The notes below the pieces were generated by a model that made no database searches, was not told the DNA's origin, and was given only the letters and a program-made list of their open reading frames with translations. DNA of 64,000 nucleotides from Glycomyces tenuis DSM 44171. GTDB lineage: Bacteria; Actinomycetota; Actinomycetes; Mycobacteriales; Micromonosporaceae. How positions within the stretch are numbered: position 1 is the stretch's first letter; each line of letters opens with the position of its first letter. Below are positions 54,082 through 62,515 of the stretch, one piece after another. Position numbers and translations under genes: made by a program. The stretch covers positions 1 to 64,000 of the forward strand of contig NZ_ATYW01000010.1 in assembly GCF_000427885.1 (NCBI RefSeq), given 5' to 3'.

Positions 54082-55550
54082 GCGGCGGGGCTCGGCCGCC
54101 GGGCCGGGACGAGACCGGCGAGGCGCCGCCCGAGGAGTGGCCGGCGCCCTCGATCGCGCCGGTGCCGATCGGGCCGGGCATGGCCTCGGTGGCGCCGGTG
54201 GAGATCCCGGGGCGCCGCCTGCATCCGCTCACGCCGCTGCTCGAGAGCTTCCGGCTGCTCATCGCCGTCGTCCTGGCCTCGTCGTGGCAGATGTACGTGC
54301 AGGAGAACATTCGCGTCGGCGTCGTCATCGCGATTCTCGCCGGGACCTTCGGGGCGGTCAGCGGGCTGCTGTCGTGGCTGTTCACCGGCTACCGCGTCGT
54401 CGGCGGCGAACTCCAGATCAGCGAGGGCGTCCTCATCCGCAAGAGCCGCACCCTGCCGTTGGAGCGGCTCCAGGGCATTGAGGTCGCCCAGCCGCTCCGC
54501 GCCAGGATCTTCGGCCTCGCGCAGCTGCGCATCGAGGTCGCCGGGGCCTCCGAGACAGAAGCGCCGCTGTCCTATCTCAAGCTCGGCGAGGCCCGGGAGC
54601 TGCGTGAACAGCTCTTGGCGCTGTCGGGGCGGGGCGGCGCTCCGGTCGCCGAAGCGGCGGCCGAGGCGGCGCCGGAGACCGCGGAGGGGACGCCGATCGC
54701 GCGCGTCGGCGCGGCACGCCTGGCCGCCGGGACGGTCCTGGAGTCACTGCCGCCGACGCTCATCGCCGTGGCCCTGCTCGTCGGTCTCGGTGCGGTCCTG
54801 AACACGGTGCTCAACGCCTACGGGGTCGAGTCCGAGGTGTGGCAGGCCGCGGGCGTGCCGTTCCTGTTCGGCCTGCTGACCGCGGCGCTCCAGACCGGTT
54901 CGGGGATCCTGCGCAACTGGGGCTTCACGCTCTCCCGCGTCGACGGGCGGCTGCGCGTCGAGCGCGGCCTGACCGAGAAGAACAGCAACACCGTCCCGCT
55001 CGGGCGGGTCACCGCCGTCAGCGTCCAGACGCCGGTGATGTGGCGGCTCAAGGACTGGCGGCGCGTCCAGGTCTCGACCGCCTCGATCGCCCAGCAGGGC
55101 GCGGAGGGCATCGTGCACGGCAGCGCGCTGCTGCCGGTCGGCACCGTCGCCGAGGCCGAGCTCGTCGCGGGCACCGCTCTGCCGGGGATCACCTGGCCGG
55201 CGGTGACCGCGACGCTCACCAGGCCGCCGCGGCGGGCGCGGTGGCGCACGCCGCTGACGTGGCGCCTGCGCGGCGCCGGGCTCGGCGAGGACGTCTTCGC
55301 GGTCCGCTACGGGCTGGTCAAGACCGTCACCGTGGCCGTGCCGTACGCGCGCATCCAGCAGGTCGAGGTCACGCAGGGGCCGCTCCAGCGCGCGCAGCGC
55401 CTGGCGACGGTCCGCGCCAGGATCGCCGGGAGCGTCTCCCACGACCCGGTGGCGCTCCACCGGGACGCGGCCGAGGCCGTGGCGATGGCCGCCGAGCTGC
55501 GCCGGCGGGCCGACGCCGCCGCGGCGGCCGAGCAGCCGCGGCTGAGCTGA
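54078..55550 (+). CDS. Multi-PH-domain membrane protein (YdbT-like)
   Basis: A 490-residue partner of the upstream PH protein. It has three PH (DUF304) units, visible as VLIRKSRTLPLERLQGIEVA, RGLTEKNSNTVPLGRVTAVS and RYGLVKTVTVAVPYARIQQV, interspersed with hydrophobic helices near residues 55-100 and 225-275. An Ala/Glu-rich linker lies near 190-210. GTG at 54078 overlaps the previous stop (GTGA). Confidence 0.88.
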   Translation: MSGGARPPGRDETGEAPPEEWPAPSIAPVPIGPGMASVAPVEIPGRRLHPLTPLLESFRLLIAVVLASSWQMYVQENIRVGVVIAILAGTFGAVSGLLSWLFTGYRVVGGELQISEGVLIRKSRTLPLERLQGIEVAQPLRARIFGLAQLRIEVAGASETEAPLSYLKLGEARELREQLLALSGRGGAPVAEAAAEAAPETAEGTPIARVGAARLAAGTVLESLPPTLIAVALLVGLGAVLNTVLNAYGVESEVWQAAGVPFLFGLLTAALQTGSGILRNWGFTLSRVDGRLRVERGLTEKNSNTVPLGRVTAVSVQTPVMWRLKDWRRVQVSTASIAQQGAEGIVHGSALLPVGTVAEAELVAGTALPGITWPAVTATLTRPPRRARWRTPLTWRLRGAGLGEDVFAVRYGLVKTVTVAVPYARIQQVEVTQGPLQRAQRLATVRARIAGSVSHDPVALHRDAAEAVAMAAELRRRADAAAAAEQPRLS

Positions 55551-55560
55551 ACGACCGCGT

Positions 55561-56247
55561 TCAAGCCGGCTCGGCCCTGAGCACCTGCCACATGGTGGGA
55601 ATGCCCTCGGTGGTCCAGACGGCGACCCGGTTGCGGACCCACGCCGGGTCGGTCGCCTGGGCGAGCAGGCATGCGGCCAGGTCGTTGCGGCTGGTGTAGA
55701 CGCCGTCCGCGTAGCGCTCCCGCAAGGCGTAGTCGCTCACCGCGTCGGTGTCGAACAGTCTGGAGGGGCGCAGGACGGTCCATTCGAGCCCGCTCGCCGC
55801 GAGGCGCTCCTCCATCTCCCGCATGTCGGTGTAGGTCGTCTTCCCGATCGTCCCGGTCACCAGCGGCTGGATGACGCGGTTGAGCAGGAAGCCGCCGTCG
55901 GCGTGGAGGTGCGGCTCCACGGCGCTGGAGGAGACCGCGACGATGCGGGCCACGCCGTGGGTCCGCATCCCGGCGATGATGTTGGCGACGCCGGTGCTGT
56001 AGGTGGTGATCGGCTTGCGGCTGAAGGCGACCCCGAGCGTGGAGAGCACCGCGTCGGCGCCGTCCACGGCCGCGGCGACCGCGTCGGCGTCGTAGACGTC
56101 GCCGGCGAGGACGTCGAGTCGCCGGTGGGTGATCGGGAACGCCCGGGGGCGGCGCGTCACCGCCCGCACGCGGTGCCCCGCGTCCAGCGCCTGCCGGGTG
56201 AGGTGGCGGCCGGTGCCGCCGTTCGCTCCGAAGATGACGAGTCGCAT
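55561..56247 (-). CDS. NAD(P)-binding NmrA/SDR-type protein
   Basis: A 228-residue Rossmann protein of the atypical short-chain group. VIFGANGGTGRHLTRQALDA binds the cofactor, and VAVSSSAVEP, KTTYTDMREMEERLAASGLE and WTVLRPSRLF are typical. There is no full YxxxK active site, so it may be a redox sensor or reductase of unknown substrate. The ATG at 56247 is its start; it converges on the PH-domain gene. Confidence 0.8.
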   Translation of the reverse strand: MRLVIFGANGGTGRHLTRQALDAGHRVRAVTRRPRAFPITHRRLDVLAGDVYDADAVAAAVDGADAVLSTLGVAFSRKPITTYSTGVANIIAGMRTHGVARIVAVSSSAVEPHLHADGGFLLNRVIQPLVTGTIGKTTYTDMREMEERLAASGLEWTVLRPSRLFDTDAVSDYALRERYADGVYTSRNDLAACLLAQATDPAWVRNRVAVWTTEGIPTMWQVLRAEPA

Positions 56248-56403
56248 GCGCGTCGGCCTCTCTGTGGTGAGTGTGTCGTTCGACCTGTCACCGATCAGAG
56301 AGTGAACGCGCGCCTCGAATGTGCCGGGAACGTGGTGTGAGTCTCCTCACCGGCCGCATGCGCTTGCGGCGGTGGCGCGTGGGGCGCCCGCGGGGGCGGC
56401 TCC

Positions 56404-57249
56404 TCAGAGGCGGCAGGCGTCGATGTTGGAGGCCAGGATGCCGCGGGCGCCGAGTTCGTAGAGCGCGTCCATCACGCGGTGCAGGTCGCTTCGCTCGGTC
56501 ATCGACTGGACGGCCACCCAGCCTTCCCGATGCAGCGGCGAGACCGTCGGCGACTCGATGCCGGGGGTGAGCTCGACGGCCTGCTCCAGGATCTCGGCGC
56601 GCACGTCGTAGGCGAGCATGACGTAGGAGCGGGCCACCAGCACGCCGCGCAGGCGGCGCAGCAGCTGGTCGACCGCGGCGGCGTCGCCGTTGCCGCTCTT
56701 GCGGACCAGGATGGCCTCGGAGCGCATGATCGGTTCGCCGAAGACGGCCAGTCCCGCCTGCTTGAGGGTGGTGCCGGTCTCGACGACGTCGGCGATCGCG
56801 TCGGCCACGCCGAGGGCGATGGCGTTCTCGACCGCGCCGGCGAGCTTGATGATCTCGGCCTCGACGCCGTGCGCTTCGAGGTCGCGGCGCACCACGCCCG
56901 GGTAGGAGGTGGCGATGCGGCGGCCGTCGAGCCCGGCGACCGAGTCGACGGCGCCGGAGCGGGCGGCGTAGCGGAACGTGGAGCGGCCGAAGCCGAGGGC
57001 GAGGACCTCCTCGACCTCGGCGCCGGAGTCGACGGAGAGGTCGCGGCCGGTGATGCCGAGGTCGAGGTCGCCGGAGGCGACGTAGGTGGCGATGTCGCCG
57101 GGGCGCAGGTAGAAGAACTCGACCTCGTTGTCGGCGTCGAGGACCTGGAGGTCGCGGCTGGACCGGCGCTGGCGGTAGCCCGCCTCGGTGAGCATGTCGA
57201 TGGCGCCTTGGGACAGCGAGCCCTTGTTGGGCACGGCTATGCGGAGCAT
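56404..57249 (-). CDS. hisG: ATP phosphoribosyltransferase, long form
   Basis: Catalyses the first step of histidine synthesis, joining ATP and PRPP. The 281-residue length and the C-terminal ACT-like domain (GIESPTVSPLHREGWVAVQS) identify the long, histidine-inhibited form that needs no HisZ. LRIAVPNKGSLS, ITGRDLSVDSGAEVEE and DAIADVVETGTTLKQAGL (PRPP loop) are present. It follows hisE by 27 bp. Confidence 0.96.
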   Translation of the reverse strand: MLRIAVPNKGSLSQGAIDMLTEAGYRQRRSSRDLQVLDADNEVEFFYLRPGDIATYVASGDLDLGITGRDLSVDSGAEVEEVLALGFGRSTFRYAARSGAVDSVAGLDGRRIATSYPGVVRRDLEAHGVEAEIIKLAGAVENAIALGVADAIADVVETGTTLKQAGLAVFGEPIMRSEAILVRKSGNGDAAAVDQLLRRLRGVLVARSYVMLAYDVRAEILEQAVELTPGIESPTVSPLHREGWVAVQSMTERSDLHRVMDALYELGARGILASNIDACRL

Positions 57250-57276
57250 GTGATGGGCCTTTCGGAGACGGACTGC

Positions 57277-57540
57277 TTAGAGGTGCTCGTAGACGTCGTC
57301 GAGGCTGACGCCGCGGGCGATCATCATGACCTGCAAGTGGTAGAGCAGCTGGGAGATCTCCTCTGCGGCGGCGTCGTCCGACTCGTACTCGGCGGCCATC
57401 CAGACCTCGGCGGCTTCTTCCACGATCTTCTTGCCGATGGCATGGACGCCCGCGTCGAGGGCGGCGACGGTCGCCGATCCCTCGGGTCGGGTGAGTGCTT
57501 TCTCGGCGAGTTCGGCGTAGAGCTGCTCGAAGGTCTTCAC
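57277..57540 (-). CDS. hisE: Phosphoribosyl-ATP pyrophosphatase
   Basis: An 87-residue MazG-like enzyme for the second histidine step, hydrolysing phosphoribosyl-[23 protein letters not shown] carries the metal-binding glutamates and [14 protein letters not shown] the helix that follows. TAGAAT lies eight bases before the GTG at 57540 with no ribosome-binding site, so translation is probably leaderless. hisE-hisG is the usual order in actinobacteria. Confidence 0.94.
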   Translation of the reverse strand: MKTFEQLYAELAEKALTRPEGSATVAALDAGVHAIGKKIVEEAAEVWMAAEYESDDAAAEEISQLLYHLQVMMIARGVSLDDVYEHL

Positions 57541-57620
57541 GGATCGGAATTCTACGTGCCCGGCCGGGCGTGGCGACGCCGACAGTTGCGGGGACCGTCA
57601 GGCGGGACGGACAAGGGTAT

Positions 57621-57650
57621 TGATGATCTTAACTATCGGGATATATGATG
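57621..57650 (+). promoter_or_regulatory. Promoter for GH12 gene
   Basis: TTGATG (57621-57626), 18 bases, TATGAT (57645-57650), in a noticeably AT-rich patch about 140 bp before the GH12 start. Confidence 0.45.
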
Positions 57651-57791
57651 GATCGCGCAACTAGGCGTCCGATTTGTCACTTTTGTTGGACGCCAGGTCG
57701 ACAGGCGGCCCGCGGGCCGCGACGAGGACGGCGGCGGAGCCGGCGCGGCGAGCGCCGCGGCACCGCCGCCCCGACAGGAAGGCAGGACGAC

Positions 57792-58526
57792 ATGCGACGC
57801 AGATCGCTCTTCACCGCCGGCGCGGCGGCCACGGTGGCCGGCGCGGCGGCGGTCGGCGCCCTCCCGGCATGGGCGCGCACCGGCGACGGCTCCGAGGCGG
57901 GGACGGCCCAGGTCTGGGAGTCCGAGGAGCAGTGGGGCCAGTGGCAGGACGGCGACTTCACGCTCTACAACAACCTGTGGGGCCAGGGCTGGGGACACCA
58001 GCGGATCTGGGCCAACTCCCACGCGAACTGGGGCGTGAACGCCGACCACCCGAACACCGGCGGGATCAAGTCCTACCCGAACGTGTCCTACACGCTCGGG
58101 CGCAACGTCTGGGAGATGGGCGACGTCCAGAGCTCGTTCCAGCTGACGGTGCCGGGAGGGGCCGACGGGCTGGCGTACAACACCGCCTACGACATCTGGG
58201 GCGACGGCCACGCGCACGAGATCATGCTGTGGGTGAACTGGTCGGGGCCGGTCGGCCCGATCGGCTCGCAGATCACGACGGTCGACGTCGGCGGGCACTC
58301 CTGGGACTACTACCAGGGTTCGAACGGGGCCAACGACGTCTACAGCTTCCTCATCCACGACCACACCTCGGCGGCGACGATCGAGCTCACGCCGATCGCG
58401 CAGTGGCTGGTGGAGCAGGGCTACATGCCTGAGGTGCGGATCGACCAGATCCAGCTGGGCTGGGAGATCACCTCGGCCGCGGGCGGCTTCGACTTCACCG
58501 TCGACGACTACTCGCTGTCCGTCTAG
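57792..58526 (+). CDS. Secreted GH12 endoglucanase
   Basis: A 244-residue beta-jelly-roll glucanase. The Tat-type signal (MRRRSLFTAGAAATVAGAAA) ends near AWART. GH12 features are YNNLWGQGWGHQ, the nucleophile glutamate in AHEIMLWVNW, and the acid/base glutamate in LGWEITSAAGG. The length is typical of a catalytic domain alone, with no binding module. It probably cuts beta-1,4-glucan or xyloglucan outside the cell, complementing the GH5-CBM2 cellulase. GGAAGG precedes the ATG at 57792. Confidence 0.87.
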   Translation: MRRRSLFTAGAAATVAGAAAVGALPAWARTGDGSEAGTAQVWESEEQWGQWQDGDFTLYNNLWGQGWGHQRIWANSHANWGVNADHPNTGGIKSYPNVSYTLGRNVWEMGDVQSSFQLTVPGGADGLAYNTAYDIWGDGHAHEIMLWVNWSGPVGPIGSQITTVDVGGHSWDYYQGSNGANDVYSFLIHDHTSAATIELTPIAQWLVEQGYMPEVRIDQIQLGWEITSAAGGFDFTVDDYSLSV

Positions 58527-58550
58527 CGGATCGCGAACCGGCCGCGGCCC

Positions 58551-59351
58551 TCACGCCTTGGCGGGCGCCGCCGTGGGGGCCGCGGTCTTGCGCTTCTCCC
58601 GGAATGCCTTCTGGCGACAGGCCGCCGAGCAGTATTTGGGCGGGCGGCCGGCGCCGGCGGCCTCGATCGGATCGCCGCACTGCCGGCAGCGCCGCTCGGT
58701 TTCGTCGCCGGAAACGGTCCAGTTTTCGTTACGTTTCTCGGCAGCCGGCCAAGTTTCGTTACTGATTTCGGTGTTTCGTTCCATCGTCGGGCGCAGGCCT
58801 TCCCACAGCATGTCGGCCAGGCGGTGGGCCCGCTCAGAAGAGCCGAGCGCCGTCGCCATCGCCACGAAACCGGGCAGCAGCGCCATGACGTCCCTGTGCG
58901 TCACGTCGGCGCGGACGGCGCCGGCCCGCTGGGCGCGGGCGAGCAGCTCGGCGAACGGTGCGTCGATCACGCACTTCCCCTCCAGCTTCGACGGCTCGGT
59001 CCACTCCCCCCTGCCCGCCAGCGCCTCGCACAGCGCGCGGTTCTCCAATGCCTGGTCGGCGGCGTAGCGGAGGAAGTCGAAGAAGGCCTCGCCGGGCTCG
59101 GCGCGGCGTCCCGCGGCCCAGGCGCGCTCGCCCAGGTCGACCAGCCTCCGATCCAGGACCGTCGCCATGAGCGCGTCCTTGGTCGGGAAGTGCCGGTAGA
59201 CCGTCCCGGCCCCGAGGCCCGCGGCGGCGGCGATCTCCCCCAGCGTCACCGCGGTCCCGCGCTCGGCCACCAGCCGGTCGGCCGTGTCCAGGACGTTCTG
59301 CCGGTTGCGCTGGGCATCGATGCGCTCACCGCGTTGAGTGACCGACGGCAC
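58551..59351 (-). CDS. TetR-family regulator fused to C-terminal zinc ribbon
   Basis: A 266-residue regulator. The TetR DNA-binding domain is VLDTADRLVAERGTAVTLGE then IAAAAGLGAGTVYRHF; a ligand domain reaches about residue 195. The last 45 residues hold a separate zinc-finger-like module, CRQCGDP with YCSAACRQKAFREKRK, a form found as small stand-alone or C-terminal domains in actinobacteria but unusual after TetR. A low-GC linker (ERNTEISNETWPAAEKRNEN) joins the parts. GGAGGT precedes the GTG at 59351. It is divergent from an NmrA-type reductase, its likely target. Confidence 0.85.
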   Translation of the reverse strand: MPSVTQRGERIDAQRNRQNVLDTADRLVAERGTAVTLGEIAAAAGLGAGTVYRHFPTKDALMATVLDRRLVDLGERAWAAGRRAEPGEAFFDFLRYAADQALENRALCEALAGRGEWTEPSKLEGKCVIDAPFAELLARAQRAGAVRADVTHRDVMALLPGFVAMATALGSSERAHRLADMLWEGLRPTMERNTEISNETWPAAEKRNENWTVSGDETERRCRQCGDPIEAAGAGRPPKYCSAACRQKAFREKRKTAAPTAAPAKA

Positions 59352-59372
59352 TTTTCCACCTCCTTGGGTTCG

Positions 59373-59406
59373 ACAATTAAGCGGGTGTAGTGTTCCGTTT
59401 AATTAT
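59373..59406. promoter_or_regulatory. Inverted repeat between TetR and NmrA genes
   Basis: ACAATTAAGCGG and CCGTTTAATTAT are inverted copies matching at 10 of 12 positions with a ten-base spacer. It lies 21 bp before the regulator start and 41 bp before the reductase start, the expected place for a TetR operator. Confidence 0.6.
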
Positions 59407-59447
59407 CCGGGTCGCAAAACCCGATTCTATCCTGGAAGGAATCCCCC

Positions 59448-60368
59448 ATGCACTCCACCGATCGAACCATCCTCGTCACCGGCGCCACCGGCCGCCAGGG
59501 AGGCGCCGTCGCCGCGCGACTCCTGGCCGAGGGGTGGAAGGTCCGAGCGCTCACCCGCGATCCCGAGGGGAAGCGCGCACTGCAGCTGAGCGAGGCCGGC
59601 GCCGAGGTCGTCGGCGGCGACCTCGACGACCGCGACTCGCTCGACAAGGCCGTCGAAGGGGCCTGGGGCGTCTTCGGCGTCCATGCGGGCGGCTACGAGG
59701 GCGGCCCGTACAGCCACGACCCCGACCACGAGGCCCGCACCACCGCCAAGCTCGCCGCAGCCGCCGCGGCCGCCGGCGTCCGGCACGTCGTGCACTCCTC
59801 GGGTGTGGGCACCGACACCCCGCTCGCCGCGGAGATGCCCATGCTCCAGTACAAGGCGGCGGCCGAGACGCGCTGGCGCGAGAGCGGACTGTCACTGACC
59901 GTCCTGCGCCCCACGGCGTTCATGGAGAACAATTTCGACTCCCCCCGGGAGCTGCGGGACGGCAGGCTGGTCACGGCGCTCCTGGAGGACACGTACGAGC
60001 CGCTCATCGCCGCGGCCGACATCGCCGCGTTCGCGGCGTTGGCCTTCGCCGATCCCGAACGGCACCGCGGCGAGTCCTACACGCTGGCCGGGGACAACCT
60101 GACGCAGGGCGGCAAGGCCGAGCTGATCGGCCGGGTCGTCGGACGCGAGGTGCCCTACGTCGGCATCCCGATCGAGCAGGTGCGCGAGGCCGATCCCGGA
60201 TCGGCGAGGATGCTCACGGCGATCAACGAGCACGTGATCGAGGTCGACATCCCGGCACTGCGGAAGATCCACCCGGGCCTGCTCACCTTCGAGGAGTGGA
60301 TGCGCGGCATCGGCAAGCCCATGGTCGACGCCTACTTCGCCCGCGTGGACGCGGCACAGGGCGCCTAG
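59448..60368 (+). CDS. NmrA-type NAD(P)-binding reductase
   Basis: A 306-residue atypical short-chain dehydrogenase related to NmrA and isoflavone reductase-like proteins. TILVTGATGRQGGAVAARLL binds the cofactor; HVVHSSGVGTDT, QYKAAAETRWRESGLSLTVL and RPTAFMENN are typical. It is divergent from the TetR-zinc ribbon regulator and probably controlled by it, perhaps in a stress or detoxification response. It ends at a TAG shared with the convergent gene's stop. Confidence 0.82.
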   Translation: MHSTDRTILVTGATGRQGGAVAARLLAEGWKVRALTRDPEGKRALQLSEAGAEVVGGDLDDRDSLDKAVEGAWGVFGVHAGGYEGGPYSHDPDHEARTTAKLAAAAAAAGVRHVVHSSGVGTDTPLAAEMPMLQYKAAAETRWRESGLSLTVLRPTAFMENNFDSPRELRDGRLVTALLEDTYEPLIAAADIAAFAALAFADPERHRGESYTLAGDNLTQGGKAELIGRVVGREVPYVGIPIEQVREADPGSARMLTAINEHVIEVDIPALRKIHPGLLTFEEWMRGIGKPMVDAYFARVDAAQGA

Positions 60369-62515
60369 TCGCGACCGGCATCGTCCAAAATCCAGTCCGA
60401 GGGCAGGCCGCGCACGTCGGCCTGGTCGCCTTCGGCGGTGATCTGGACCTTCGCCGTGCCGAGCCGCAGTTCGGACAGGGTGAGCCGCCCCCACCGCTCG
60501 GGCAGGTGCGGCGCCAGGCGCAGGCTGCGCCCGGGCACGTGCGGCTCCAGGCCCAGGGTCGAGCGGACCAGGAGCAGCGGCGTCGCGGCGGCCCAGGCCT
60601 GCGGCGAGCACGAGGACGGGTACGGCAGCGGCGGGGCGAACTGGTTGCGCCCGAATCCGCAGAACAGCTCGGGCAGCCGGTCGCCGAAGGCGGTGGCGGC
60701 GTCGAGCAGGCCGTTGATCAGCCGGTGCGCGAGCTTGACCGCGCCGGGCAGGTGGGCGTAGCGCAGCAGCCCGGCCGTAGCGATCGCGGTGTCGTGGGGC
60801 CAGACCGAGCCGTTGTGGTAGCTCATCGGGTTGTACGAGGTCATCGCCTTCGACATGGTCCGCAGCCCGTAGCCGGTGTCCATGTCGTCGGTCGACAGGT
60901 GCGCGATCAGCGCCTCGGCGTGTGCGTCGTCGGCGATGCCGGTCCACAGCGCGTGCGCGGTGTTGCTGGTGAGCGAGTCGACCGGCCGCTTGGCGCCGTC
61001 CAGCGCCAGGGCGTACCAGCCGTGCTCGGGCAGCCAGAACCGCTCGGCGAAGGCCTCCCGCAGCTGCTCGGCCCGCGCGCGGCAGTGGCGCGCGGTCTCG
61101 GGGTCCTCGAAGGCGTCGGCCAGTTCGGCCCGCGCCGTCCAGGCCGCGTAGGCGTAGCCCTGGACCTCGCACAGCGCTATCGGCGTGTTCCCCGGGCTGC
61201 CGTCGGCGAAGCTGATCGCGTCGAAGCTGTCCTTCCAGCCCTGGTTGGCCAGGCCCTGGTCGGTGGCCCGCTGGTACTCGATGAACCCGTCGCCGTCGCG
61301 GTCGCCGTACTGCTCCATCCACTCCAGGGCCGCGTCGGCGGCGGGCAGGAGCCGGCGCACCGTCTCGGGGTCGGCGCCCCAGCGCCACGCCTCGACCAGG
61401 AGCATCACGAACAGCGGCGTGGCGTCGACGCTGCCGTAGTAGTGGTTGCCGCCGAGCGCGTGCTTGCTCTCGGGGCCGAGCCGCAGCTCGTGCAGGATCC
61501 GTCCGGGCTCCTCCTCGGTGCAGGGGTTGATCCGCTGCCCTTGGGTGGCGGCGAGGATCTCCAGCGTGCCCATCGCGAGGTTGGCGTCGAGCGGCAGCGA
61601 CATCCAGGCCGTCAGCAGGCTGTCGCGGCCGAACAGGGTCATGAACCACGGCGCCCCGGCGGCCACGAACGGCGTGCCGGTGCGCTCGTCGGCTATCTGG
61701 AGCGCGCCGAGGTCGGTCTCGGTCTGGGACAGGATCGCCGCCGAGGCCGGGTCGTCGACCTCGATGGGGGTGCTCCCCTGGCGCCAGGCCCGCATCTTGC
61801 GGGCCGCGGCGCTGGAGTCGATGCGCTCGCCGCGCTCGAAGCCCGGCGTGAGCTTGCGGCCGGCCACGACCGGTTCGGCCACGATCTCCGAGCTCCAGCG
61901 CTCCCGGGGGCCCACCACGACCTCCCAGCTGAGCGCGCCCGGCGTGGCGTCGGGGTCGGCCGTGGCACTGATGCGCAGCTGGCGGCCGATGTCGGAGTGG
62001 GCGGTGAGCCACAGTTCCGAGCCGTTCGCGGCCCCGTCGGCGCCGCCGGTGGAGGCGCGGCCCTCCTTGACGGCGAACAGGTCGGCGAAGTCGGCGTCGA
62101 TGAGGAGCGTGACCGAGCAGGAGGTGGCCTCGCGCCCGAGGTTCTCGATGGTGATCGTCTCGCGCAGCCCGTCGCCGACGAGGCGCTCGCGGATCACCAG
62201 GAGGGTGCTGTCGGCCTTGCCGGGCAGGGGCGGGCGGCGCAGGACGAACCTGCCCGCGAAGGCGTCCATGCCGAGCACGGTCAGCGGCTGGAGGCGGCGC
62301 CCGTCCAGGTGCAGCTGCCAGCGCGAGAGCACCCGGGCGTCGCGCACGAACAGGCCCTGCGCCGCCCCGGGGGTGACGTCGCCGTTGCGGTCCGACAGGC
62401 AGAAGGTGGCCCCCTCGACGAGGGTGACCACCTCCGTGGTCCCTTGGGTCGGCACCGGCTCGGTGGTGTTGAACGCCTGCGGCCGGGCCGACCCGGGATC
62501 GTTGCTCGGGCTCAT
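60365..62515 (-). CDS. Amylo-alpha-1,6-glucosidase-type enzyme (GDE_N_bis)
   Basis: A 716-residue cytoplasmic protein. The N-terminal GDE_N_bis domain (GDVTPGAAQGLFVRDARVLS) precedes an (alpha/alpha)6 glucosidase barrel with WFMTLFGRDSLLTAWMS, the acid candidates in EYQRATDQGLANQGWKDSFD and the C-terminal YNPMSYHNGSVWPHDTAI. Relatives are annotated as glycogen-debranching enzymes, although many act on other oligosaccharides. Its ATG overlaps the GT4 stop (ATGA), so the two form an operon. It converges on the NmrA gene, both stops lying in CTAG. Confidence 0.87.
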   Translation of the reverse strand: MSPSNDPGSARPQAFNTTEPVPTQGTTEVVTLVEGATFCLSDRNGDVTPGAAQGLFVRDARVLSRWQLHLDGRRLQPLTVLGMDAFAGRFVLRRPPLPGKADSTLLVIRERLVGDGLRETITIENLGREATSCSVTLLIDADFADLFAVKEGRASTGGADGAANGSELWLTAHSDIGRQLRISATADPDATPGALSWEVVVGPRERWSSEIVAEPVVAGRKLTPGFERGERIDSSAAARKMRAWRQGSTPIEVDDPASAAILSQTETDLGALQIADERTGTPFVAAGAPWFMTLFGRDSLLTAWMSLPLDANLAMGTLEILAATQGQRINPCTEEEPGRILHELRLGPESKHALGGNHYYGSVDATPLFVMLLVEAWRWGADPETVRRLLPAADAALEWMEQYGDRDGDGFIEYQRATDQGLANQGWKDSFDAISFADGSPGNTPIALCEVQGYAYAAWTARAELADAFEDPETARHCRARAEQLREAFAERFWLPEHGWYALALDGAKRPVDSLTSNTAHALWTGIADDAHAEALIAHLSTDDMDTGYGLRTMSKAMTSYNPMSYHNGSVWPHDTAIATAGLLRYAHLPGAVKLAHRLINGLLDAATAFGDRLPELFCGFGRNQFAPPLPYPSSCSPQAWAAATPLLLVRSTLGLEPHVPGRSLRLAPHLPERWGRLTLSELRLGTAKVQITAEGDQADVRGLPSDWILDDAGRD

